A DNA stretch of 64,000 bases from Pseudomonas mosselii. GTDB taxonomy: Bacteria; Pseudomonadota; Gammaproteobacteria; Pseudomonadales; Pseudomonadaceae. Position numbers and translations under genes: made by a program. Position 1 is the first letter of the stretch; the number at the start of each line of letters is the position of its first letter. Under the pieces are notes generated by a model, which made no database searches, was not told the origin of the DNA, and saw only the letters and a list, made by a program, of their open reading frames with translations. The stretch spans positions 1-64,000 of the forward strand of contig NZ_QJRP01000017.1 of the NCBI RefSeq assembly GCF_003205295.1, in the 5' to 3' direction. Shown one piece after another: positions 50,325 to 58,193 of the stretch.

Positions 50325-51008
50325 TCAGATCGCCACCAGGCGCCCGTCTTCCAGGCTCAGCACGCGGTCCATCTGGCGCGCCAGGTTGAGGTCGTGGGTC
50401 ACCACCAGGAAGGCGGTCTGCGAATGCGTGGACAGCTCTCGCATCAGTTCCTGGATACCCATGGCCGTGTGGTGGTCGAGGTTGCCGGTGGGCTCGTCGA
50501 GCATCACCAGGCCCGGACGGTTGACCAGGGCGCGGGCGATCGCCACGCGCTGGCGCTCCCCCCCGGACAGCTCGGCCGGCTTGTGATTCAACCGGTGGCC
50601 CAGGCCGACGCGCTTGAGCAGCGCCTCGGCGCGCTCGCGGGCCTCGGCGATCGGCGTCTTGCCGATCAGCAGCGGCATGCAGGCGTTTTCCAGCGCGGTG
50701 AACTCCGCCAGCAGGTGGTGGAACTGGTAGACGAAGCCCAGGGCGCGGTTGCGCAGCAAGCCGCGGGCCCGCTCGCCCAGCGCCGACAGCTCCTCGCCGG
50801 CCAGCCACACACTGCCCTGGGTCGGCGTGTCGAGGCCGCCGAGCAGGTTGAGCAAGGTACTCTTGCCCGAGCCCGAGCTGCCGACGATGGCAACACGCTC
50901 GCCCGGATGCAGCTCGAGGTTCAACCCCGACAAGACCTGGACCGACTCCGGGCCTTCCTCGTAGCTCTTGCCCAGGTTGCGGCAGCTCAACACGGCTTTA
51001 TCACTCAT
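50325..51008 (-). CDS. lolD: Lipoprotein-releasing ABC transporter ATPase LolD
   Basis: A 227-residue ATPase. Walker A is AIVGSSGSGKSTLLNLLGGL, the signature is ELSGGERQRVAIARALV, Walker B is LVMLDEPTGNLD, and the switch histidine is in VVTHD. The LolD-typical segment GFVYQFHHLLAEFTALEN is present. It powers LolCE. ATG 51008 gives the usual length; an ATG at 51023 inside the end of lolC is also possible. Confidence 0.96.
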   Translation of the reverse strand: MSDKAVLSCRNLGKSYEEGPESVQVLSGLNLELHPGERVAIVGSSGSGKSTLLNLLGGLDTPTQGSVWLAGEELSALGERARGLLRNRALGFVYQFHHLLAEFTALENACMPLLIGKTPIAEARERAEALLKRVGLGHRLNHKPAELSGGERQRVAIARALVNRPGLVMLDEPTGNLDHHTAMGIQELMRELSTHSQTAFLVVTHDLNLARQMDRVLSLEDGRLVAI

Positions 51009-51015
51009 GCGCGAC

Positions 51016-52266
51016 TCACTCATAACGTAGCGCCTCCGCCGGCTGGGTACGCGAGGCGCGCCAGGCCGGATACAGGGTGGCGAAGAAACTCAGGACCAGC
51101 GCCGCACCACAGACCATGTACACGTCCTGGGCCTGGATCTGCGACGGCAGGTAATCGATGAAGTACACGTCGGCATTGAGGAACTTGTGCCCGATCAGGG
51201 TCTCGATGCCGGCGATGGCCGCGCTCACGTTGAGCGCGCCGAGGATGCCCAGCACCGCGCCGATCAGCGTGCCGACCACGCCGATCACCGTGCCCTGGAC
51301 CATGAAGATGGCCATGATCTGCCCGGGCGTGGCGCCCAGGGTGCGCAGGATGGCGATGTCGCCGCGCTTGTCGTTGACCACCATCACCAGGGTGGAAATG
51401 ATGTTGAACGCCGCCACCGCGACGATCAGCAGCAACAGCAGGCCGATCATGGATTTCTCCATGCGGATCGCCTGGTACAGGTTGCCGTGGGTGCGGGTCC
51501 AGTCACGCGGGTAGAATTCCTGCTCGCCCAGCTGCTGGGCGATGGCCCAGGCGGCCCGCGGGGCCTGGAACAGATCGTCGAACTTCAGGCGCACGCCCTG
51601 GACCTGGTCGGCCTTCCAGCGGTGCAGGCGCGACAGGTCGGCGATATTGGTCAGGCCCAGGTATCCGTCGATCTCGCCGGCGCCGACGTGGAAGGTACCG
51701 ACCACGGTGAAGCGCTTCATGCGCGGGAACATGCCCGCCGGGGTGACACTGACCTCGGGGGCGACGAAAGTCAGCTTGTCGCCGATGCCCACGCCCAGCT
51801 TCTGCGCGGCCTTGTCGCCGATCATGATGCCCCACTCGCCCGGGGCCAGCTTGTCGAGGCTGCCGTCGATGACGAACTTGTCGATGATCGACACCTCGCG
51901 CTCGCGGGCCGGATCGACGCCGTTGAGCAGCACCTTCTGCACCTTGCCTTCATGGGTCAGCAGGCCCTGCATCTGGGTGAACGGCGCAACCGCCAGCACC
52001 TGCGGATTCTGCTTTACTTTAGAGGCGAGGGCCTGCCAGTCGTCGATCGGCTGGCCGGTCTCCAGTGTTGCATGGGGGATCATCCCCAGCACGCGGGTAC
52101 GCATCTCGTGGTCGAACCCGTTCATCACCGAGAGCACCACGATCATCACCACCACGCCCAGGGCGAGGCCGATCATCGAGGTGAGCGAAATGAACGAGAC
52201 GAAGTGATTGCGGCGCTTGGCACGGGTGTAGCGCGTACCAATGAATACGAATAGAGGTCTGAACAT
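51016..52266 (-). CDS. lolC: Lipoprotein-releasing ABC transporter permease LolC
   Basis: A 416-residue permease and paralogue of LolE, with the same four-helix layout and the signature DIAILRTLGATPGQIMAIFM. The periplasmic domain between helix 1 and helix 2 should contain the LolA-binding hook. It is the first gene of the operon; its end closely meets lolD. It diverges from a PilZ gene 94 bp away. Confidence 0.94.
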   Translation of the reverse strand: MFRPLFVFIGTRYTRAKRRNHFVSFISLTSMIGLALGVVVMIVVLSVMNGFDHEMRTRVLGMIPHATLETGQPIDDWQALASKVKQNPQVLAVAPFTQMQGLLTHEGKVQKVLLNGVDPAREREVSIIDKFVIDGSLDKLAPGEWGIMIGDKAAQKLGVGIGDKLTFVAPEVSVTPAGMFPRMKRFTVVGTFHVGAGEIDGYLGLTNIADLSRLHRWKADQVQGVRLKFDDLFQAPRAAWAIAQQLGEQEFYPRDWTRTHGNLYQAIRMEKSMIGLLLLLIVAVAAFNIISTLVMVVNDKRGDIAILRTLGATPGQIMAIFMVQGTVIGVVGTLIGAVLGILGALNVSAAIAGIETLIGHKFLNADVYFIDYLPSQIQAQDVYMVCGAALVLSFFATLYPAWRASRTQPAEALRYE

Positions 52267-52359
52267 GTCGGGGCTTGTTCGGATGAAAGGGAACGTCCTT
52301 GTGGCGAGGCGCCTACGGCGGCTTTACACTCGGACCACCGCCGTAACCTTGGGTTCGCC

Positions 52360-52944
52360 ATGACGACATTAGACGAAGAAGATCGCCGCGAATACTACCG
52401 CATCGAAGATCGGATCGCACTTCAAATCAACCCCCTCAGCGCGGCCGAAGCCCTTGAAACAGAACTGTTGCAGGATGATTCAGAGCTGTTCAACCTGCTC
52501 AGCGAGCTGCACCTTTCGGACTTCGAGTCGCAACACCTGCTGCGCCAGTTGAGCGAGAAGGACCGTACCCTGGCGGCCTTCCTGCGCGCCCAGAACAAAC
52601 GCCTCGACCTGCTCAGCGCCGTGGTCGCCCAGACCCTGATTGGCGAAATCGGCCAGCCGCAAGCGGTGATCATCTCCGAAGGCGGCATCGAGTTCGCCCA
52701 GACGCAGAAGATCGCCCCGGGGACCCGGGTCAAGGTGAAGATGGTGCTGATGCCCCGCGCCCATGGCCTGCTGCTGCGTGGCCGGATCACTCACTGCGAC
52801 CCACGCCCCGACGGCGACTTCGAGGTCGGCACCGAATTCATCGACATGACCGATGCCCAGCGCCAGCTACTGGCCCGCTACATCCTGCAGCGCCAGCAAC
52901 AGCAACGACGCCAGGCGCTGGAACAGAACGATCCCGCTTCCTGA
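52360..52944 (+). CDS. PilZ domain protein with N-terminal helical extension
   Basis: A 194-residue protein. An RxxxR-like motif is in DRREYYRIEDR near residue 10. A helical stretch runs from about 28 to 90 (LLQDDSELFNLLSELHLSDF). The C-terminal half is a degenerate PilZ barrel: VIISEGGIEFAQ takes the place of DxSxxG, so the usual aspartate is changed. c-di-GMP binding is therefore uncertain. The following GDPD gene starts 30 bp later and may be co-transcribed. Confidence 0.82.
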   Translation: MTTLDEEDRREYYRIEDRIALQINPLSAAEALETELLQDDSELFNLLSELHLSDFESQHLLRQLSEKDRTLAAFLRAQNKRLDLLSAVVAQTLIGEIGQPQAVIISEGGIEFAQTQKIAPGTRVKVKMVLMPRAHGLLLRGRITHCDPRPDGDFEVGTEFIDMTDAQRQLLARYILQRQQQQRRQALEQNDPAS

Positions 52945-52974
52945 AGCCCTTTTCTCTGATTTGAAGGAACGAAC

Positions 52975-53691
52975 GTGACCTTGATCTATGGCCACCGCGG
53001 CGCCAAGGGCGAAGCGCCCGAGAACACCCTGCAGAGTTTCCGCCAGTGCCTGTCCCATGGCGTGGACCGCTGCGAACTCGACCTGCACCTGTCGGCCGAC
53101 AACGAGCTGATGGTGATCCACGACCCGACCCTCAAGCGCACCACCGGCAGGCGCGGCAAGGTGGTCGAGCACACGGCAGCCGAGCTGGTCACCTACGACG
53201 CGCGCAAGGGCGGCCCGGGCCATGTGCAGCCCTGCCCTATCCCGCGCCTTGAAGAGCTGTTCGAGAAATGCGCCTTCGAGCACTGGCAGCTGGAGGTCAA
53301 GAGCGCCTCGCGCACCCGCGCCGCCAGCACCGTGCTGGCGATCCGCGAACTGGCCCAGCGGCATGGCCTGCTGGACAAGGTGACCATCACCTCGAGTTCA
53401 CGGGAAGTGCTGGGCGCGGCCCAGGAGCTGGTGCCCGACATCAAGCGCGGGCTGGTTGCCGAGTACGCCTGGCTCGACCCGCTGAAGGTCGCGCAGAACT
53501 ACGACTGCGAGATGCTGGCGTTGAACTGGACGCTGTGCACCCCCGAGCGCCTGATCAAGGCGCAGCGCCAGGGCTTGCACGTGTCGGTATGGACGGTCAA
53601 CGAACCGGCGCTGATGCGCCGGCTCGCCGACTTTGGCGTGGACAGCCTGATTACAGACTTTCCCGGTTTGGCCAGGACCACCCTCGGGTAG
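52975..53691 (+). CDS. Glycerophosphodiester phosphodiesterase
   Basis: A 238-residue cytosolic GDPD from a GTG start (GAAGGAACGAAC upstream). The catalytic TIM-barrel motifs are YGHRGAKGEAPENTLQSF near residue 5 and CELDLHLSADNELMVIHDP near 34, with the general acid-base histidines present. A late segment reads VSVWTVNEPALMRRLADFGV. It cleaves glycerophosphodiesters to glycerol-3-phosphate and alcohol. No signal peptide is seen. Confidence 0.93.
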   Translation: MTLIYGHRGAKGEAPENTLQSFRQCLSHGVDRCELDLHLSADNELMVIHDPTLKRTTGRRGKVVEHTAAELVTYDARKGGPGHVQPCPIPRLEELFEKCAFEHWQLEVKSASRTRAASTVLAIRELAQRHGLLDKVTITSSSREVLGAAQELVPDIKRGLVAEYAWLDPLKVAQNYDCEMLALNWTLCTPERLIKAQRQGLHVSVWTVNEPALMRRLADFGVDSLITDFPGLARTTLG

Positions 53692-53708
53692 GGCTGAAAT
53701 CGGTCTCC

Positions 53709-53733
53709 CCGACCGGCTCAGGCCACCGGTCGG
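53709..53733. terminator. Hairpin between convergent GDPD and sthA genes
   Basis: CCGACCGG and CCGGTCGG form a perfect 8-bp stem with a 9-nt loop, 17 bp after one stop and just before the other. There is no T-run, so termination strength is uncertain. Confidence 0.5.
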
Positions 53734-53739
53734 AGCCGC

Positions 53740-55134
53740 TCAAAAAAGCCGGTTCAGACCATCATAGGCAGCTACCCGGTAGGCTTCGGCCATGGTCGGG
53801 TAGTTGAAGGTGGTGTTGACGAAGTACTTCAGGTTGTTCTGCTCGCCCGGCTGGTTCATCACCGCCTGGCCGATGTGGACGATCTCCGAGGCCTGGTAGC
53901 CGAAGCAGTGCACGCCGAGGACTTCCAGGGTCTCGCGGTGGAACAGGATCTTCAGCATGCCTTGCGGCTCGCCGGCGATCTGCGCGCGGGCCATGCTCTT
54001 GAAGAAGGCCTTGCCCACTTCGTAGGGCACCTTGGCCTGGGTCAGTTCCTGCTCGTTCTTGCCGATCGAGCTGATCTCGGGAATGGTGTAGATGCCGGTC
54101 GGCACGTCGTTGACGAAGCGCCAGCTGCCGTTGTCGACGATGCTGCCGGCGGCCGAGCGGCCCTGGTCGTGGGCGGCGCTGGCCAGGCTTGGCCAGCCGA
54201 TCACGTCACCGGCGCCGTAGATGTTCGGCACGCTGGTGCGGTAGGTCTCGTCGACCTCGATCTGGCCACGGCTGTTGACCTTGATGCCGATGTTCTCAAG
54301 GCCCAACTTGTCAGTGTTGCCGGTACGGCCGTTGCACCACAGCAAAGCGTCGGCCTTGATCTTCTTGCCCGACTTCAGGTGCAGGATCACCCCGTTGTCC
54401 AGGCCTTCGACGCGGTCGTATTCCTCGTTGTGGCGCACGGTGATGTTGTTGTTGCTGAAGTGGTAGCTCAGCGCCTGGGAGATTTCCGAGTCGAGGAAGC
54501 TCAGCAGCTGGCCACGGTTGTCGACCAGCTCGACCAGCACACCCAGGCCGCTGAAGATCGAGGCGTATTCGCAACCGATCACCCCGGCGCCGTAGACGAT
54601 CAGCTTGCGCGGGGTGTGGCTCAGGCTGAGGATGGTGTCGCTGTCGTAGACGCGTGGGTGGTGGAAGTCGATGTCAGCCGGACGGTACGGGCGCGAGCCG
54701 GTGGCGATGATGATGTGCTTGGCGTTGAGCTTCTCGACCACGCCGTTGGGGCAGACCACTTCGACGGTCTGCTCGTCGGCGAAGCTGCCGGTGCCGACGA
54801 ACACGTCGACGCGGTTGCGCGCGTAGTAGCCGGTGCGCGAGGCGACCTGCTTGCTGATGACCTTCTCGGCGCTCTTGAGCACGTCGGGGAAGGAGAACCA
54901 GCGCGGCTCGCCGATGGCGCGGAACATCGGGTTGGTGTTGAACTGCATGATCTGCCGCACGGAGTGACGCAGCGCCTTGGACGGAATGGTGCCCAGGTGG
55001 GTGCAGTTGCCGCCGACCTGGCGACGGCTGTCGACCATGGCCACCTTGCGCCCTGCTTTGGCGGCGTTCATTGCCGCGCCTTCTCCGGCCGGGCCGGAAC
55101 CCAGCACCACTACGTCGTAGTTGTAGACAGCCAT
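53740..55134 (-). CDS. sthA: Soluble pyridine nucleotide transhydrogenase
   Basis: A 464-residue flavoprotein of the disulfide-reductase fold. The FAD motif VVLGSGPAGEGAAMNAAKAG is at the N-terminus and the nucleotide motif VYGAGVIGCEYASIFSGLGV is in the middle. The active-site helix reads GGNCTHLGTIPSKALRHS: only one cysteine remains, as expected for SthA, which transfers hydride between NADPH and NAD without a redox disulfide. GGAGTA lies before the ATG at 55134; the longer frame upstream is not family-like. Confidence 0.96.
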   Translation of the reverse strand: MAVYNYDVVVLGSGPAGEGAAMNAAKAGRKVAMVDSRRQVGGNCTHLGTIPSKALRHSVRQIMQFNTNPMFRAIGEPRWFSFPDVLKSAEKVISKQVASRTGYYARNRVDVFVGTGSFADEQTVEVVCPNGVVEKLNAKHIIIATGSRPYRPADIDFHHPRVYDSDTILSLSHTPRKLIVYGAGVIGCEYASIFSGLGVLVELVDNRGQLLSFLDSEISQALSYHFSNNNITVRHNEEYDRVEGLDNGVILHLKSGKKIKADALLWCNGRTGNTDKLGLENIGIKVNSRGQIEVDETYRTSVPNIYGAGDVIGWPSLASAAHDQGRSAAGSIVDNGSWRFVNDVPTGIYTIPEISSIGKNEQELTQAKVPYEVGKAFFKSMARAQIAGEPQGMLKILFHRETLEVLGVHCFGYQASEIVHIGQAVMNQPGEQNNLKYFVNTTFNYPTMAEAYRVAAYDGLNRLF

Positions 55135-55337
55135 GCGTACTCCTTCAGAACTGGCCCGCCGGCCGGATGGCCGCGGGGCGCGATCATGTCGCCGGAGCGC
55201 CATGAGAAAATTCGGGTGCAGTCTAATCAAGCGTGAACGCCGCGCACATTAACCCTTGGTCGCGTCGTAGGCCATTATTGCCTGCACTACATGTCGTTTC
55301 ACCGTTTCCCTGGCATTGATCATCCGTGGCTCGCCTT

Positions 55338-56336
55338 TCACTCGCCTTTCACCACCCGCTCGAAGGCCGGCGTGGAACGGGAGACGAAACCACCGTCGAC
55401 CCGGGTCACCAGCACCGCAGCGATGCCGTGGGCGATGGCAAAATCCCAGCCCTGCTGCGGACCGAGGATCAGCAGCAGGGTCGAGTAGCCGTCGGCCTGC
55501 AGCGCCGAGCCGTCAAGCACCGTCACCGCCGCCAGGTCGTGCTCGACCGGGCGCCCGAGACGGGCATCGAAGGTGTGCGAATAGCGCCGGCCATTGTCCT
55601 CGAAATAATGCCGATAGTCACCCGAGCTCGATACGGCCATGTCCTCCACGCCGATGACCTGGCGGGCGATCTGGCGGTCCTCGCGCGGCAGCTCCAGCGC
55701 CACCCGCCAGGCACTGCCGTCGGGCTTGCGGCCCACGGCCTTGAGCTCGCCAGTGGCTTCGGCGAGAAACGCCTCGATACCCATGGCGCGCAGGCGCTTA
55801 GCGATCAGGTCGACGGCGTGGCCGGCGGCGATGCTGTTGAAATCCAGCTCGATGGAAGCGTCCTTGCACAGGGCGTCACCCTCGATGCGCAGGTGCCGGT
55901 AGCCCACGCGCTCACGTGCCCGGGCCAGCGCCTGCGGGTCGGGCACGTGCATCTCGCGGGCTTGCGGGCCGAAGCCCCAGAGGTCGAGCAGTGGCTCGAC
56001 GGTGAGGTCGAAGGCGCCCCGGCTCTGCTCGGCCAGATGCTGGCCGAAGCTGGCCAGCTCGAACAGGTCGGCGTCGATGGGCAGGCACTGGTTGGCCGCA
56101 AGCTGGTTGAAACGGCTGACGGTGGAGTCGCTACGGTAGGTGGAGTAGCGGGCGTCGATGGCCTGGAGGATGGCCTCGACCTCGCCTTGCACCTGCGCCG
56201 GTGCCGGGCCGCCGGGTTGGCGCACGTACTGGATGCTGTAGCTGCTGCCCATGGTCGGGCCGCCGAAGCGCTCGAGGGTGGGGCCTTGGTTGCAGGCTGA
56301 CAGCAACAACAGGCAGAACAGAAGAACGGTGCGCAA
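55338..56336 (-). CDS. apbE: FAD:protein FMN transferase (ApbE family lipoprotein)
   Basis: A 332-residue protein. The lipoprotein signal is LLLLSACNQ near residue 14. Family motifs are GGPTMGSSYSIQYV, LDFNSIAAGHAVDLIAKRL, SSSGDYRHYFEDNGRRYSH and ALQADGYSTLLLILGP. It attaches FMN to threonines of periplasmic or membrane proteins such as NqrBC and RnfDG. No ATG gives a signal peptide; a TTG at 56336 with GAGAAG six bases upstream fits best. A BIME-like element lies just upstream. Confidence 0.9.
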   Translation of the reverse strand: MRTVLLFCLLLLSACNQGPTLERFGGPTMGSSYSIQYVRQPGGPAPAQVQGEVEAILQAIDARYSTYRSDSTVSRFNQLAANQCLPIDADLFELASFGQHLAEQSRGAFDLTVEPLLDLWGFGPQAREMHVPDPQALARARERVGYRHLRIEGDALCKDASIELDFNSIAAGHAVDLIAKRLRAMGIEAFLAEATGELKAVGRKPDGSAWRVALELPREDRQIARQVIGVEDMAVSSSGDYRHYFEDNGRRYSHTFDARLGRPVEHDLAAVTVLDGSALQADGYSTLLLILGPQQGWDFAIAHGIAAVLVTRVDGGFVSRSTPAFERVVKGE

Positions 56337-56371
56337 AATGAACTTCTCGGTTGACCGACCCACGCGGTCGG

Positions 56372-56488
56372 TGTGGGAGCGGCCTTGTGTCGCGAAAGGG
56401 CCGCAAAGCGGCCCCGGGGTTTCAGCAACGCCGCCACAATTGCCGGGGCTGCTGCGCAGCCCTTTCGCGACACAAGGCCGCTCCCACA
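56372..56488. repeat. BIME-like inverted pair, GGGAGCGGCCTTGTG type
   Basis: Outer arms TGTGGGAGCGGCCTTGTGTC and its complement, with inner GC-rich arms. It is nearly identical in layout to the elements at 4487 and 12185. It lies between the gap gene terminator and apbE. Confidence 0.88.
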
Positions 56489-56512
56489 TCGATAGCTGCG
56501 AGGCGGAAAGAA

Positions 56513-56544
56513 AAAAAACGGGAACCCGAAGGTTCCCGTTTTTT
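56513..56544 (-). terminator. Rho-independent terminator of the gap gene
   Basis: AAAAAACGGGAACC-CGAA-GGTTCCCGTTTTTT: 14-bp arms with a CGAA/TTCG loop. It lies 19 bp after the stop of the dehydrogenase gene; on the minus strand it ends in a run of T. Confidence 0.95.
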
Positions 56545-56562
56545 CAACGCATTACAAGCGGA

Positions 56563-58026
56563 TCAGCGTGGAAACGCTGGCGGGTTCACACCGGCCATGT
56601 CTTCCATCACGCGCACCACCTGGCAGCTGTAACCGAATTCGTTGTCGTACCAGACGTACAGGACAACGCGGTTGTCGTTGCAGATGGTCGCCTCGGCGTC
56701 GACCACACCGGCGTGGCGCGAACCAACGAAGTCGGTCGATACCACTTCCTGGGAGCTGACGTAGTCGATCTGCTTGTGCAGCTCCGAGTGCATGGCGGTC
56801 TGGCGCAGGTACTCGTTTAGCTCTTCGCGGTTGGTGGCCTTCTCGAGGTTCAGGTTGAGAATGGCCATCGACACGTTCGGCGTCGGCACACGGATCGCGT
56901 TGCCGGTCAGCTTGCCCTTGAGCACTGGCAGTGCCTTGGCGGCTGCGGTGGCGGCACCGGTCTCGGTGATGACCATGTTCAGCGGCGCGGCGCGGCCACG
57001 ACGGCTGCCCTTGTGGAAGTTGTCGATCAGGTTCTGGTCGTTGGTGAACGAGTGAACGGTTTCGACGTGGCCGTTGACGATGCCGTACTGGTCGTTGATG
57101 GCCTTGAGCACCGGCACGATGGCGTTGGTGGTGCAGGACGCCGCCGAGATGATCTTGTCGTCGGCGCTGATGTCACCGTGGTTGATGCCATGCACGATGT
57201 TCTTCAGCGCGCCCTTGCCCGGTGCGGTGAGGATCACGCGGGCGGCGCCCGGGCAGGCCAGGTGCTGGCCGAGGCCGTCGGCGTCACGCCATACGCCGGT
57301 GTTGTCGACGATCAGCGCATCGTGGATGCCGTACTGGGTGTAGTCGACTTCGCTCGGGCTCTTGGCGTAGATCACCTGGATCAGGTTGCCGTTGGCGGTG
57401 ATGGTGTTGTTGGCTTCATCGATGACGATGGTGCCGTCGAACGGACCGTGCACCGAGTCGCGGCGCAGCAGGCTGGCGCGCTTGACCAGGTCGTTCTCGG
57501 CGCCTTTGCGCACGACGATGGCGCGCAGGCGCAGGCCGTCGCCGCCACCGGTCTTCTCGATCAGGATGCGCGCCAGCAGGCGGCCGATGCGGCCAAAGCC
57601 GTACAGGACGACGTCGGTGCCCTTGCGTGCGGAAGCGTTCTGCTGACCCACGACGTCGGCCAGTTCGTCACGGACGAACTGCTCGGCGCTGCGGCCGTTG
57701 CCTTCGACCTTGAACTTGTTGGCCAGCTTGCCCAGGTCCACCGAGGCGGCACCCAGCTTCAGCTCGCTCATGGCCTTGAGCAGGGGGAATGTCTCGTGGA
57801 CGGACAGCTCGGTCTCGTCGGTCTGACGGTGACGGGCAAAGCGGTGGGCTTTGAGGATCGAGATAACCGAACGGTTGATCAGGCTGCGGCCATAGATCGA
57901 GCTCACCACGTTGTTGTTGCGGTAGAGCTGACCGATAAGCGGGATCATCGCTTCAGCCAGGGCTTCACGATCGATCCACTCACCAAGACACTGGTCGGGC
58001 TTCTGAGTCACGGTAACCTTCCACAT
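56563..58026 (-). CDS. gap: Glyceraldehyde-3-phosphate dehydrogenase, long form
   Basis: A 487-residue protein starting MWKVTVTQKPDQCLGEWIDR. The first 137 residues are an extension not found in classical GAPDH. The dehydrogenase core follows, with the NAD motif YGFGRIGRLLARILI near 142-156 and the active-site cysteine in SAASCTTNAIVPVLK. This long form is common in Pseudomonas as one of several GAPDHs, and some relatives favour gluconeogenesis. The mfd gene diverges 168 bp away. It ends at a strong terminator. Confidence 0.93.
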   Translation of the reverse strand: MWKVTVTQKPDQCLGEWIDREALAEAMIPLIGQLYRNNNVVSSIYGRSLINRSVISILKAHRFARHRQTDETELSVHETFPLLKAMSELKLGAASVDLGKLANKFKVEGNGRSAEQFVRDELADVVGQQNASARKGTDVVLYGFGRIGRLLARILIEKTGGGDGLRLRAIVVRKGAENDLVKRASLLRRDSVHGPFDGTIVIDEANNTITANGNLIQVIYAKSPSEVDYTQYGIHDALIVDNTGVWRDADGLGQHLACPGAARVILTAPGKGALKNIVHGINHGDISADDKIISAASCTTNAIVPVLKAINDQYGIVNGHVETVHSFTNDQNLIDNFHKGSRRGRAAPLNMVITETGAATAAAKALPVLKGKLTGNAIRVPTPNVSMAILNLNLEKATNREELNEYLRQTAMHSELHKQIDYVSSQEVVSTDFVGSRHAGVVDAEATICNDNRVVLYVWYDNEFGYSCQVVRVMEDMAGVNPPAFPR

Positions 58027-58193
58027 GTAGGGGAACAAAAAAGGGGCTACATTATGACGCCCCTCGGCGTATCGGGCAATGAGCGCCTGTCGCCGACGCC
58101 AGACCCCGTCATCATGCCCTCGCAAGCCTGACAGCGAGCCCCGTCACCGGTACAATCGACCTCTTTGCCGCAACGCTTGGAGTCCGATCTCCC

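Noticed and set aside
53740..55134. Missing second active-site cysteine in SthA as a defect
   Set aside because: Loss of the redox disulfide is normal for soluble transhydrogenases of this family.
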